A DNA stretch of 64,000 nucleotides from SB25 sp029560875 (GCA_035388225.1 DAOOPM010000004.1:62001-126000); one strand, 5' to 3'. Shown: positions 24,686-33,060, numbered from the stretch's first letter. Notes: generated by a model not told the origin, from the letters alone. Made by a program: numbers and translations.

Positions 24686-27001
24686 TGATTTTAATACCTC
24701 AACAAGTCTTCTATTCTCCACCTCACTCCCCACAGTAACCCTCAAACAACCATCACATCCAAGCTCTTTAGAGCGATTTCTTACCACAATTCCGTTGTTT
24801 AAAAGTTGACTGTAGATTAAATCGGCATTGATAGTTTTTACAAGTAGAAAGTTAGACTCCGATTGGTAAACCTTAACAACAGTGGGGATTTGGCTCAACT
24901 CTTTAACTAAAAACTCTCGTTCATCAATAAGGGTTGATATTTTCTCCTTCACAGTTTGATAGTTTTTTAGAGCATTATTCAGCACTGTTAACGAGGGTTT
25001 GCCAACGTTGTAGGGGAATTTTACTTTGTTTAATACATCAATAATTTCTGTTGATGCGAATGCTAAGCCAAGTCGCGCACCTGCCAATCCCCAAGCCTTT
25101 GAGAAGGTTTGTAAAATAACCAGATTTGGATATTGATTGAGGTAGGGTAGAAGCGTTTTATCCTCGCAAAAGTCAATATATGCCTCATCAACCGCAACAA
25201 TTCCATCGAACCCCTCAATAATTCTGATGATATCACTTAAATTTTGAGTATTTCCAGTAGGATTGTTCGGATTGCAGATAAAAACAACCTTTACATCGGA
25301 AGTTACGGAATTAAGGAACTCATCAACGTTAATGGCAAAATCATCTTTAAGTCTATATTGCATTACCTTTATATCGTTAATTGCTGCGCAAACGCCATAC
25401 ATTCCGTATGTTGGAGTGAATATTGCAATGGCATCGGTTTTTGGATTGCAGAAACAGCGAATTAATAGGTCTACCGCTTCATCGCTTCCATTACCAAGAA
25501 AAATCTGATTTTCATCCACATTCTTTAGTGTAGCAATACGCTTTTTAATATCCTTTTGCAAAGGGTCGGGGTAGCGGTTGTAATCCAAAGGAATGCCGGG
25601 CAATACCTCAGGATTTTCATTTGCATCGAGCAGTGTTAATCCTTGCGCATTGCACTCGCTCCTAGCCGATGAGTAGGGTTTTAGATTCGCGATGTTTGAA
25701 CGAAATCTAATTACCTTTTGACTTTTACGTTGCGTTATGCCATCGGCAGTTCTAACATCCACGGCTCTTGCGTGTGCTTCCAATCCCTCGGCTCGTGCCA
25801 GAGTAGTAATGGCTGTGCTCAATTCCGATAATCCATTCTTTGTTATTTCCTGGTATGTAATAGTTTTTAGGAATGAATTTACAGTAACACCGCTCCAATT
25901 TCGGGCAAAACCGCTAGTTGGCAGGGTGTGATTAGTCCCGCTTGAATAGTCGCCCGCCGATTCGGGGGTGTATTGCCCAAGAAAAACAGAACCGGCGTTG
26001 GTAATTGAATTGATATAGTTGTTGGCCTTATCGAACGATAGAATTAAGTGCTCAGGAGCATAGATATTGCTAATTTCAATAGCCCTTTCAATGCTGTTAA
26101 CAACAATGCCAATGCTATTTTCTAAGCATTTTTCGGCAATCGATTTACGCGGAAGTGCTTTAAGTTGATTCTCAACTTCTGAAATTACTTTATTAATTAA
26201 CCCTTCCGATGTTCCAATAACCACCACCTGACTATCGACTCCGTGCTCTGCTTGCGAGAGCAAATCGGCAGCAACGAATGTTGGATTGGATGTCTCATCG
26301 GCAATAACTAGCACCTCCGATGGTCCTGCAGGCATATCAATTGGAGTTCCTTGGGCAGATACTTGCACTTTGGCCTCCGTCACAAAGCGGTTGCCGGGGC
26401 CAAATATCTTATCAACCTTTGGAATGCTTTCGGTGCCATAGGCCATTGCGGCTATTGCTTGTGCTCCGCCCACTGTAAACACTCTTGCTCCAATCAAATT
26501 ACAGGCGTAGAGTATTGCGGGGTTTGGATTTGGAGGTGTACAAACTACCAACTCCTTGCATTCGGCCACAATTGCTGGAACACCAAGCATAAGAACTGTA
26601 GATATTAAGGGTGCTGTACCTCCGGGAATGTAAAGCCCAACACGTTCCAACGCTCTATATTTAAGTATACACCTAACTCCGGGCTGTGTTTCCAGTTCAA
26701 TATCCGCTGGAAGTTGCGCTCTGTGGAATTTCTCGATGTTTACAAAGGATTGTCTTATGGCTTGTTTTAGACCATCCGAAATCATTTCCGACGATTGTTC
26801 AAGTTCTTGCTTTGCAATTTCAAATTTGGAAATTGAGCATTTATCGAACTTTTCCGAAAGTTGCCTTAGCGCATAATCTCCATTCTGCTTAACAAATCTC
26901 AAAATCTCCGAAACCTGCTCCTTGATTTCAGAGTTATCCTCAAAGGGGCGTTTGAGTAATTTGTTGTAGTCGTTGTTTTTATTGTCGATGTATTTTTTCA
27001 T
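24668..27001 (-). CDS. hisDC: HisD-HisC fusion: histidinol dehydrogenase / histidinol-phosphate aminotransferase
   Basis: A single 777-residue frame. Residues 1-about 415 are a complete HisD (zinc enzyme, last two histidine oxidations) with AEHGVDSQ (H253), YAPEHL (E317/H318) and SSGTNHTLPTSG (H358). A short basic linker (about 416-432) leads straight into a complete HisC (about 433-777), a PLP aminotransferase with LDANENP, NPNNPTG and TFSKAWGLAGARLG (PLP Lys K635). HisC is usually a separate gene starting with a Met near the linker; no Met or stop exists here, so the two chains appear joined. Confidence 0.9.
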   Translation of the reverse strand: MKKYIDNKNNDYNKLLKRPFEDNSEIKEQVSEILRFVKQNGDYALRQLSEKFDKCSISKFEIAKQELEQSSEMISDGLKQAIRQSFVNIEKFHRAQLPADIELETQPGVRCILKYRALERVGLYIPGGTAPLISTVLMLGVPAIVAECKELVVCTPPNPNPAILYACNLIGARVFTVGGAQAIAAMAYGTESIPKVDKIFGPGNRFVTEAKVQVSAQGTPIDMPAGPSEVLVIADETSNPTFVAADLLSQAEHGVDSQVVVIGTSEGLINKVISEVENQLKALPRKSIAEKCLENSIGIVVNSIERAIEISNIYAPEHLILSFDKANNYINSITNAGSVFLGQYTPESAGDYSSGTNHTLPTSGFARNWSGVTVNSFLKTITYQEITKNGLSELSTAITTLARAEGLEAHARAVDVRTADGITQRKSQKVIRFRSNIANLKPYSSARSECNAQGLTLLDANENPEVLPGIPLDYNRYPDPLQKDIKKRIATLKNVDENQIFLGNGSDEAVDLLIRCFCNPKTDAIAIFTPTYGMYGVCAAINDIKVMQYRLKDDFAINVDEFLNSVTSDVKVVFICNPNNPTGNTQNLSDIIRIIEGFDGIVAVDEAYIDFCEDKTLLPYLNQYPNLVILQTFSKAWGLAGARLGLAFASTEIIDVLNKVKFPYNVGKPSLTVLNNALKNYQTVKEKISTLIDEREFLVKELSQIPTVVKVYQSESNFLLVKTINADLIYSQLLNNGIVVRNRSKELGCDGCLRVTVGSEVENRRLVEVLKSVTSDK

Positions 27002-27079
27002 TTTTTGTTAATTATGAGTTCATTGTTATGTGTTGGAAGAGGGAAGCTGGAAGTTTGAGGAAAGATTGTAGTTTTTTTG

Positions 27080-27227
27080 TTCCATACTAAAATCAATCCC
27101 TTGCGATGCAACTATTCCAATAATTTCAAATGTTGGCTATTGCGTGCATCGCTTTTTAATGCTTCGCATTATCCCCCGAGTTAAAACTCGGGGATATTGC
27201 TGACGCCCCTTTGGGGCTAGTAATTTT
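27080..27227 (+). repeat. Composite hairpin repeat, copy C (between hisG and hisDC)
   Basis: Third copy of the element: a TCCATACTAAAATCAAT end, GCGATGC (27103-27109) with GCATCGC (27146-27152), ATGCTTCGCAT (27159-27169), CCCCGAGTTaaAACTCGGGG (27174-27193) and GCCCCTTTGGGGC (27205-27217). It has the same orientation as copy B. It sits in the 329-bp gap between hisG and hisDC, inside the predicted operon transcript. Confidence 0.85.
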
Positions 27228-27257
27228 AGATTTTGCCTTCATCATTCATCATTTTTC

Positions 27258-27324
27258 ATTCTACATTCTACATTCTACATTCTACATTCTACATTCTACT
27301 TCCTACTTCCTACTTCCTACTTCC
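27258..27324. repeat. Heptamer tandem repeats (ATTCTAC then TTCCTAC)
   Basis: Six perfect copies of ATTCTAC (27258-27299) run into three copies of TTCCTAC plus TTCC (27300-27324). They lie directly before the hisG stop, in the same gap as copy C. Such simple repeats are prone to copy-number change. Confidence 0.85.
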
Positions 27325-27330
27325 ATATCA

Positions 27331-28191
27331 CTAAACCACCATCTTCTCAATAGGAATCACCAAAATTCCTTCGGCGCCAGCTTGTTTTAGTTTTCCGATA
27401 ACCTCCCAGAAATCGTCCTCGTTAACTACCGAGTGCAACGAGCACCACCCATCCATTGCAAGTGGGAGAATGGTTGGGCTTTTCATTCCGGGAATAAGGC
27501 TGATGATTTCATCGAGTTTGTTTTTGGGTGCGTTAAGCAGAATGTACTTGTTTCTTCGTGCTTTATTTACGGATTCTATTCTGAAAACCAACTTGTTAAT
27601 TAGTTCTTGTTTTGATTCATTTAGGCTGTTATTGGCAATAAGAACAGCCTCGCTTTGCATTATTACATCAACCTCCTTAAGGTTGTTGCTTAGCAAAGTT
27701 CCGCCGCTACTCACAATCTCAAAAATTGCATCGGCCATACCAATACCAGGGGTAATTTCCACCGAACCGCTAATGGTGTGTATTTCGGCATTAATGGCAT
27801 TTGCTTTTAAAAAATCGGCTAGAATAGTAGGGTAGGAGGTTGCTATTCTCTTTCCTTGCAAGTAGTTCTTTCCCGTATATTCTTCGGCGCGAGGTATTGC
27901 AACCGATAGTTTGCATTTTGAGAAACCAAGTTTCTTAACAACTTCAACGGGTTGCTTTTTCTCTAAAACCTCGTTTAACCCGAGTATGCCGATATCCGCA
28001 ACACCATCGGCAACGTACTGTGGAATGTCATCGTCGCGGAGTAAAAGGATTTCCAACGGAAAACCTTCGGCTAGTGCTTTCAGATGATTATTACCATTGC
28101 TAACTTTTATTCCACATAGTTTTAGTAGTTCAATTGTGCCTTCGCTTAGGCGGCCACTCTTTTGAATGGCCAATGTTAATTTCTGATTCAT
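27331..28191 (-). CDS. hisG: ATP phosphoribosyltransferase (long form)
   Basis: A 286-residue HisG, the first committed and feedback-inhibited step of histidine synthesis (ATP + PRPP). The two catalytic lobes hold DIGILGLNEV and the PRPP loop EIVSSGGTLLSNNL. The extra C-terminal region (about 215-286) is the PII/ACT-like histidine-binding regulatory domain of the long hexameric form, so no hisZ is needed. It is the first structural gene, about 34 bp after an attenuator-type terminator. Confidence 0.97.
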   Translation of the reverse strand: MNQKLTLAIQKSGRLSEGTIELLKLCGIKVSNGNNHLKALAEGFPLEILLLRDDDIPQYVADGVADIGILGLNEVLEKKQPVEVVKKLGFSKCKLSVAIPRAEEYTGKNYLQGKRIATSYPTILADFLKANAINAEIHTISGSVEITPGIGMADAIFEIVSSGGTLLSNNLKEVDVIMQSEAVLIANNSLNESKQELINKLVFRIESVNKARRNKYILLNAPKNKLDEIISLIPGMKSPTILPLAMDGWCSLHSVVNEDDFWEVIGKLKQAGAEGILVIPIEKMVV

Positions 28192-28212
28192 AATGTTTGG
28201 ATTTTAAAAGAT

Positions 28213-28255
28213 ACAAAAAAGCACAAGGGGTCTGCTTTCGAACAGCAGACCCCTT
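28213..28255 (-). terminator. Histidine operon attenuator terminator
   Basis: A perfect 12-bp stem AAGGGGTCTGCT / AGCAGACCCCTT (28225-28255) with a 7-base loop, followed on the minus strand by GTGCTTTTTTG (28213-28224). It lies 39 bp after the stop of a His-rich leader peptide and before hisG. Readthrough would depend on leader translation, by analogy with enterobacterial his attenuation. Confidence 0.85.
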
Positions 28256-28294
28256 GGCGGGTTATTGGTATTTTACAACTATGCTTACTCTATA

Positions 28295-28372
28295 CTATAC
28301 CAAATGAGAATCTACCATTCTGTGATGTGAATGGTGATGATGATGAAGTGCGGTATAGTTTTTTGCGGTCAT
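28295..28372 (-). CDS. hisL: Histidine leader peptide
   Basis: A 25-codon ORF, too short for ordinary gene calling. It starts MTAKNYTAL and then has His at codons 10-14, 16 and 17 and again at 23, ending in TAG. Seven His in eight codons just upstream of a strong terminator and hisG is the classical sign of ribosome-mediated attenuation: scarce charged tRNA-His stalls the ribosome and prevents terminator formation. I checked each codon from the sequence. A promoter lies at the right distance upstream. The antiterminator pairing was not worked out. Confidence 0.88.
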   Translation of the reverse strand: MTAKNYTALHHHHHSHHRMVDSHLV

Positions 28373-28393
28373 TTTTCGCTTTTTGTTTCGATG

Positions 28394-28424
28394 CAAAAGT
28401 AAATCTTTTTTAATAAATCACAAA
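28394..28424 (-). promoter_or_regulatory. Promoter of the histidine operon
   Basis: On the minus strand TTTG (28421-28424), 19 bases, then TACTTTTG (28394-28401). It fits the Bacteroidota promoter perfectly and lies about 21 bp upstream of the leader ATG. It overlaps the last codons of the upstream DUF4384-like gene. Confidence 0.75.
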
Positions 28425-29222
28425 TTGCACAAAATAATTTACCCTTTTATCGGGCGAAATGCTGAATAGCCACGACGATACATCCTCGAACGATGTTATT
28501 TGGTCGCCCTCGTGATTTATGGAGTAGTTTATGTAAGGAATTTTCTCCTTGGTAAAAACAAAAAGTAACTTGTTCTTTTCGGGGTCTTTTGCTGATTTTT
28601 CAAGTACGTAACCATCGAGTAGATTACTTAGGGGGAAAACCTTTTTCTCCTCGGCTTTAAACTTAATTGATTTTTCGAATTCGTTTGGGAATATCACCGA
28701 TGCATTATTCTCGTAGATGTTAAAAATATTTAGGTAGCAATCCATAGTCGGCGTTACTGTGTATTTAAGTTTTTCACCGTTTTGATATCCCTGCTTTATC
28801 CCATCTATATTGACCATAAAGGCAGGGTCTGGGCCGGTTGAGTAAAGAACAATATCAGCATCTATAGTTACTTCGACAAAGAAATTTTTCTGTTCGTCCA
28901 TTCCTTTTTCTGAACTTATTATATCGCATTTCTTAATTCCACCACGAATTTCAGAAAAAACATCGGACATAAAAACCTCATCATACTTGTTTCCTATCTC
29001 GCTTTTGTAAAGCATATCGTAAGCCTGGATGTGTTCTGAGCCTCCAGCCATTTTCAGCGCGTTAAGCTTTGCCTCGGCAAGAGCACGATTTTTGGCTTCA
29101 TCCTCGTTAATGCTACCAACAATTACTTGTCGGCCTTTTGCACCAGTGATACGGGTAATATCCTGTGAGTACAAGTTCAAAGTAAATATTGATGCGATAA
29201 ATAGGATTAGTATCGGTTTCAT
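28410..29222 (-). CDS. Secreted DUF4384-like protein
   Basis: A 270-residue protein from the ATG at 29220-29222. It has an N-terminal signal peptide (MKPILILFIASIFTLNLYSQ) and no other membrane helix. The first half (about 25-125) resembles LPP20/SurA-type domains with many Ala/Lys/Glu helices (INEDEAKNRALAEAKLNALK). The second half (about 135-260) resembles DUF4384 (YTVTPTMDCYLNIFNIYENN, VIFPNE), found in envelope proteins of unknown role. The longer in-frame start would bury the signal peptide. It lies between trpB and the his promoter. Confidence 0.65.
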   Translation of the reverse strand: MKPILILFIASIFTLNLYSQDITRITGAKGRQVIVGSINEDEAKNRALAEAKLNALKMAGGSEHIQAYDMLYKSEIGNKYDEVFMSDVFSEIRGGIKKCDIISSEKGMDEQKNFFVEVTIDADIVLYSTGPDPAFMVNIDGIKQGYQNGEKLKYTVTPTMDCYLNIFNIYENNASVIFPNEFEKSIKFKAEEKKVFPLSNLLDGYVLEKSAKDPEKNKLLFVFTKEKIPYINYSINHEGDQITSFEDVSSWLFSISPDKRVNYFVQFVIY

Positions 29223-29317
29223 TGTTCTTGAATTATGAATTTGATAGGTAAAAGTAACAAAATAAACCTTACAAAAACTATGCAAGGATGTAATATGGAT
29301 TTAGAAAGTTGATAATC

Positions 29318-29360
29318 ATTCAGAGCGAAGCCCAATACTCCTCTTCGCTCTGAAATGATT
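29318..29360. terminator. Hairpin after trpB
   Basis: A long stem CAGAGCGAAG / CTTCGCTCTG, extended by AATCATT / AATGATT with a one-base bulge (29323-29360). It lies 10 bp downstream of the trpB stop. The T run is on the plus-strand side, so termination from trpB may rely mainly on the hairpin. Confidence 0.6.
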
Positions 29361-29370
29361 TTTTCAGATA

Positions 29371-30570
29371 TTAAAGTTTCCTATCAACATCTTTATCGCC
29401 CCTGCCCGAAAGGTTAATAATTGCGAGCATCTCCTTATTCTTAAGAAGTTTTGTTGCTAAAGCAACTGCGTGGCTCGATTCAATTGCAGGTGTGATACCC
29501 TCTAACTTAGATAGTAGCATAAATGCCTCTACCGCTTCGTTATCGGTAACTGGATGGTAGTTTGCCCTTTTTGTATCTTTTAAGTAAGCGTGCTGAGGGC
29601 TAATTCCTGGGTAATCCAACCCTGCTGCAATAGAGTGTGATTCAATAGGGTTTCCTTCACTATCGACCAAGCAGTATGAGTATGTTCCTTGAAATACCGT
29701 TGGTTTTCCGAACGATAGAGTTGCCGCAGTGTTGTTTGGCTGGGCCATTCCGCCTCCCTCAGCGCCATAAATAGCAACCTCTGTGTCATCCAAAAATCCA
29801 GAGAAAAGCCCTATGGCATTTGAACCACCACCCACACAGGCAAAAATTGCTTGGGGTAAACGACCTTCGTGCATCAAAATTTGATTTCGGGCCTCCTGTC
29901 CAATTACGCTTTGGAAATATCCAACCATTCTCGGGTATGGATGTGGTCCAACCTGCGAACCAAGTAAATAGTATGAAGTTGGATGCTCAATGTAGTAACC
30001 CAACGCGGCATCAACGGCATCTTTAAGCGTTGCAGTTCCCATTTGGGTAGTTATTACCTCGGCTCCGAGCAGTTTCATTCGGCGTACATTCAACGCTTGA
30101 CGTTCAGCATCCTTGGCGCCCATGAAAACCTTGCAAGGAATTCCCATTAGTGCTGCCGCGGTTGCTGTTGCAACACCGTGCTGACCGGCTCCTGTTTCTG
30201 CAATAATTTCCTTGGCACCCATTCGCTTTGCAACTAGCACCTGGCCAATTGTGTTGTTGATTTTATGCGAACCGGTGTGGTTCAAATCCTCGCGCTTTAG
30301 GTAGATGGTTGAGCCTACAAATTCCGATAATCGCTTAGCATAGTAAAGTGGCGAAGGACGTCCTACGAATTGCTTCAAATAATGAATAAACTCGCTGTTG
30401 AAGTTTTTATCCTTCGAGAGTTTATCGAACTCTAGCGCAACATTCTCAAGAGGTTTTGCTAAAACATCGGGGATGTATGCTCCACCATATTCGCCATAAC
30501 GGCCGTTGTTGTTCAACATCGATGCAATTGGCGATACTTTTATTTCGGTTGATATTACTTGTGTTTCCAT
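29371..30570 (-). CDS. trpB: Tryptophan synthase beta chain
   Basis: A 399-residue TrpB1-type PLP enzyme that joins indole and serine. The PLP lysine is K103 in HTGSHKINN. It has ETGAGQHGVA, the phosphate loop CVGGGSNAIG and the late SGRGDKD motif. The protein is complete. It stands alone: no trpA, trpE, trpD, trpC or trpF is next to it in this window, yet it has its own Trp-rich leader peptide and terminator upstream. Confidence 0.96.
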   Translation of the reverse strand: METQVISTEIKVSPIASMLNNNGRYGEYGGAYIPDVLAKPLENVALEFDKLSKDKNFNSEFIHYLKQFVGRPSPLYYAKRLSEFVGSTIYLKREDLNHTGSHKINNTIGQVLVAKRMGAKEIIAETGAGQHGVATATAAALMGIPCKVFMGAKDAERQALNVRRMKLLGAEVITTQMGTATLKDAVDAALGYYIEHPTSYYLLGSQVGPHPYPRMVGYFQSVIGQEARNQILMHEGRLPQAIFACVGGGSNAIGLFSGFLDDTEVAIYGAEGGGMAQPNNTAATLSFGKPTVFQGTYSYCLVDSEGNPIESHSIAAGLDYPGISPQHAYLKDTKRANYHPVTDNEAVEAFMLLSKLEGITPAIESSHAVALATKLLKNKEMLAIINLSGRGDKDVDRKL

Positions 30571-30671
30571 GGTTTTATTTTTTAAGATTTTCAGATATCA
30601 GACACAAGACATTAGATTTATTGTGTGCTGATAATGATTTAAATTGTAAATAGTTAAAACGTAAAATTGAA

Positions 30672-30730
30672 TTTTGGAAGTGCGCCACCTTGGGCACAGG
30701 AAACCATACTATGTGCGGGGGAGCCCCCGC
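30672..30730. repeat. Two REP-like palindromes between trpL and trpB
   Basis: The first is an imperfect palindrome GTGCGCCACCTTGGGCAC. The second is a perfect stem GCGGGGG / CCCCCGC with a 2-base loop (30715-30730). Both lie in the long untranslated stretch between the trp terminator and trpB. They are GC-rich in an AT-rich gap and differ in sequence from the three composite repeats. The remaining sequence of this gap shows no gene. Confidence 0.6.
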
Positions 30731-30793
30731 CAACGCCATGAATAATTTACTAATATGTATACTCTAGTTTTCAATATCAATATATAAAAGTCA

Positions 30794-30828
30794 TAAAAAA
30801 ACAAAAACCGCAGGGGGTTCACCTGCGG
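30794..30828 (-). terminator. trp attenuator terminator
   Basis: A stem CCGCAGG / CCTGCGG (30808-30828) followed on the minus strand by TTTTTGTTTTTTT (30794-30807). It lies 28 bp after the stop of the Trp-rich leader peptide and about 220 bp before trpB, as expected for an attenuator. Confidence 0.85.
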
Positions 30829-30856
30829 CCTTTACTTTATAGTAGTAGCAACTCAG

Positions 30857-30922
30857 TTACATTCCCCAATTATTGGAAATTACGCTGTGCCACCACCAAA
30901 TATTTTGAACTGATAAATTCAT
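30857..30922 (-). CDS. trpL: Tryptophan leader peptide
   Basis: A 21-codon ORF, MNLSVQNIWWWHSVISNNWG plus a final Met, ending in TAA. Three consecutive Trp codons plus a fourth near the end, followed at once by a strong terminator and then trpB, is the classical arrangement for ribosome-mediated attenuation. The promoter upstream has good spacing. I verified start and stop codons in the sequence. Confidence 0.88.
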   Translation of the reverse strand: MNLSVQNIWWWHSVISNNWGM

Positions 30923-30940
30923 TGTCTGTTTTTTCTGATG

Positions 30941-30971
30941 CAATGATATAACATCTTTTTGAAACATCAAA
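30941..30971 (-). promoter_or_regulatory. Promoter of trpL-trpB
   Basis: On the minus strand TTTG (30968-30971), 19 bases, then TATCATTG (30941-30948): one mismatch to TAnnTTTG. It lies about 19 bp upstream of the trpL start. Confidence 0.65.
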
Positions 30972-31048
30972 ATTTGAAAATGAATTTACGCAATAAAAAT
31001 CAACAAATATTGTTATTTTTAACAGTGAAAAAGCTAAACCTTAAAAAA

Positions 31049-32341
31049 ATGAATAAACTACTTTTGACACTTGTTTTTATACAGTTACTAGTTGCCATTG
31101 AGGCATATACACAATCCAATGAGGATTCATTGCTTAAAATTGAAATCGCTTTATCGGAAGGCGATTATAATCGCGCACTGACATTGTTGAAGGATAATCA
31201 GCAAAATAATTCATTGCGATATAATCATCTAAAAGGAATAATATACGAGAATATTGGACGTTACGATAGCGCATCGTTAGCCTACAAAAGGGCTATCGAT
31301 TTGGATTCAACATACATTCCGGCTCATAAGGGTTACGCCCGAAGCCTTTACTCGTTCGGAAATATTAAAGTGGCAAAGAAACAGTATGAAAAAATTCTGA
31401 GGTTAGACTCCCTTTGTATAAATACACGTTTGCAGTATGCAAATGTTTTGAAGAAAGAGGGCGATTATAACAAGGCATTTTTCAATTACTGCTGGTTGAC
31501 CAATTACGATTCAACTAACTTTTACTATTGGGAGCAAGTTGCTGATTGTGCTGTGCAATTGAATAACTTCCTCGATGCAATGAATGCATACGACAATGCA
31601 ATAGTACTTAATAGGCAAAACCTTGATATTGTTGTAAAGTATATTAAGTTGCTTATTCAACTTCAGGTTCCTACCGAAGAAATTTTAGCCGAGGCTGATA
31701 GTGCCTTAAGCGTTGATTCACTCTATATTCCACTTCTTAAGTTAAAAGGAAAGCTATTTGCCGATCAGAAAAAGTATAGGCAATCCTACGATATTTTTAA
31801 TAGGGTTTACGAGATGGGCGATTCATCGTTTTTTACACTGAAGTACCTTGGAATTAGTAAGTATAGCACAGGATTATACTATCAATCAATACCTGATTTT
31901 GAGAAGGCTTTTGAACGCGATAGTTCCGATAGTTTCATGAATTTTGTTTACTCATCATCCTTATTTCAGATTGGGGATAGGAAGCAGGCATTAAAAATTG
32001 CTGATTATACAGAGCGTATGCTTACTCCCGATAGTTCGTTAGTTGCAGTAATTTACGATTTAAAGGGTGATATTAATTTTGAGAATAGAGATTATGCATT
32101 GGCAATTGAGTGTTACGAAAAAGCCCAGAATTACTCGAAAGACGAACATGAATTCATCTTCAAAATTGGTAAATCCTACTTCTTTGCGAAGGATTATAAT
32201 ACTTCAACTAACTATCTTAAGGATTATTTAGGAAAGGTGGATGATGGCAGCGAGAAATCGAAGTCCAGAAGTAGTATTTGGTTAGCAAAGCATTACCTTG
32301 ATAAAATAAAAGAGGAGATTTTCTTTAGGGATACTCTTTAG
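31049..32341 (+). CDS. Secreted TPR-repeat protein
   Basis: About 430 residues from the ATG at 31049, chosen because it begins a clear signal peptide (MNKLLLTLVFIQLLVAIEAYTQ). An upstream TTG frame adds 30 basic residues. Almost the whole mature part consists of tetratricopeptide repeats (for example YDSASLAYKRAIDLDSTYIP, YALAIECYEKA), with no catalytic domain. TPR proteins are protein-binding scaffolds in the periplasm. Transcribed away from trpL; convergent with sfsA 15 bp downstream. Confidence 0.75.
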   Translation: MNKLLLTLVFIQLLVAIEAYTQSNEDSLLKIEIALSEGDYNRALTLLKDNQQNNSLRYNHLKGIIYENIGRYDSASLAYKRAIDLDSTYIPAHKGYARSLYSFGNIKVAKKQYEKILRLDSLCINTRLQYANVLKKEGDYNKAFFNYCWLTNYDSTNFYYWEQVADCAVQLNNFLDAMNAYDNAIVLNRQNLDIVVKYIKLLIQLQVPTEEILAEADSALSVDSLYIPLLKLKGKLFADQKKYRQSYDIFNRVYEMGDSSFFTLKYLGISKYSTGLYYQSIPDFEKAFERDSSDSFMNFVYSSSLFQIGDRKQALKIADYTERMLTPDSSLVAVIYDLKGDINFENRDYALAIECYEKAQNYSKDEHEFIFKIGKSYFFAKDYNTSTNYLKDYLGKVDDGSEKSKSRSSIWLAKHYLDKIKEEIFFRDTL

Positions 32342-32356
32342 CCCGTATATCAACCT

Positions 32357-33049
32357 TTACAGTTGATAATTAAGTACCCTTACAGGTTCAATGCCTAATG
32401 GCGACACTTTAACCTGTAAGGGTATTATTTCAACCCCACTATTGGCGGCAGTTTTTAGTTTACTTGCATATTTTGGGTCAATATCTATCGCAGGGGTGAA
32501 AATCTCAACATCCATACGCTGGATAATGTATAGCATAACGGCTCTATATCCTTCGGATTTTGCCTTAATAAGCGTTTCGAGGTGTTTCTGTCCACGTTCG
32601 GTTACAGCATCGGGAAAACGGGCGTAAATCTCATCTTTTAGGGTAACATTCTTCACCTCAATAAAACACTTCTCAAACTCATTCTCGGCGTAAACATCGA
32701 ATCGGCTATCGCCATATTTTACTTCGGGTTTGATTGTTGTGTAGCCCGATAGTTCTTGCATTAAATTATTCCTCAATATTTCAACTGCCAGTTTATTCGG
32801 ATTCGATGTGTTTATGCCAACCCAATCGCCATTAATCTTTATCATTTCCCAAGTATAGCGTGTTTTTCGGGCAGGATTCATGCTGTCCGAAATGTAAACC
32901 TCGGCACCTTCCTCAATGCAACTTTTCATTGAACCAGAGTTGGTGCAGTGGACTGTGATTATTGAGCCATCATCGAGTTTGATATCGGCAAGAAAGCGCT
33001 TGTAGCGCTTAACTAGGTAGCCATGAACTAAGGAGTTTTTGAATTGCAT
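32357..33049 (-). CDS. sfsA: SfsA family DNA/RNA nuclease
   Basis: A 230-residue SfsA protein with an N-terminal OB-like part (FLADIKLDDGSIITVHCTNS, GSMKSC) and a nuclease-like core (FEKCFIEVKNVTL, FPDAVTERGQKHL). SfsA was first named as a sugar fermentation stimulator and later described as a nuclease-fold protein. The length is normal. It is 11 bp downstream of the helicase gene on the same strand, probably an operon. Confidence 0.9.
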   Translation of the reverse strand: MQFKNSLVHGYLVKRYKRFLADIKLDDGSIITVHCTNSGSMKSCIEEGAEVYISDSMNPARKTRYTWEMIKINGDWVGINTSNPNKLAVEILRNNLMQELSGYTTIKPEVKYGDSRFDVYAENEFEKCFIEVKNVTLKDEIYARFPDAVTERGQKHLETLIKAKSEGYRAVMLYIIQRMDVEIFTPAIDIDPKYASKLKTAANSGVEIIPLQVKVSPLGIEPVRVLNYQL

Positions 33050-33060
33050 AAATTGATTTG

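Noticed and set aside
30959..31048. Longer N-terminus of the TPR protein (TTG start at 30959)
   Set aside because: It would add 30 basic residues before an evident signal peptide and overlap the trpL promoter. The ATG at 31049 is far more natural.
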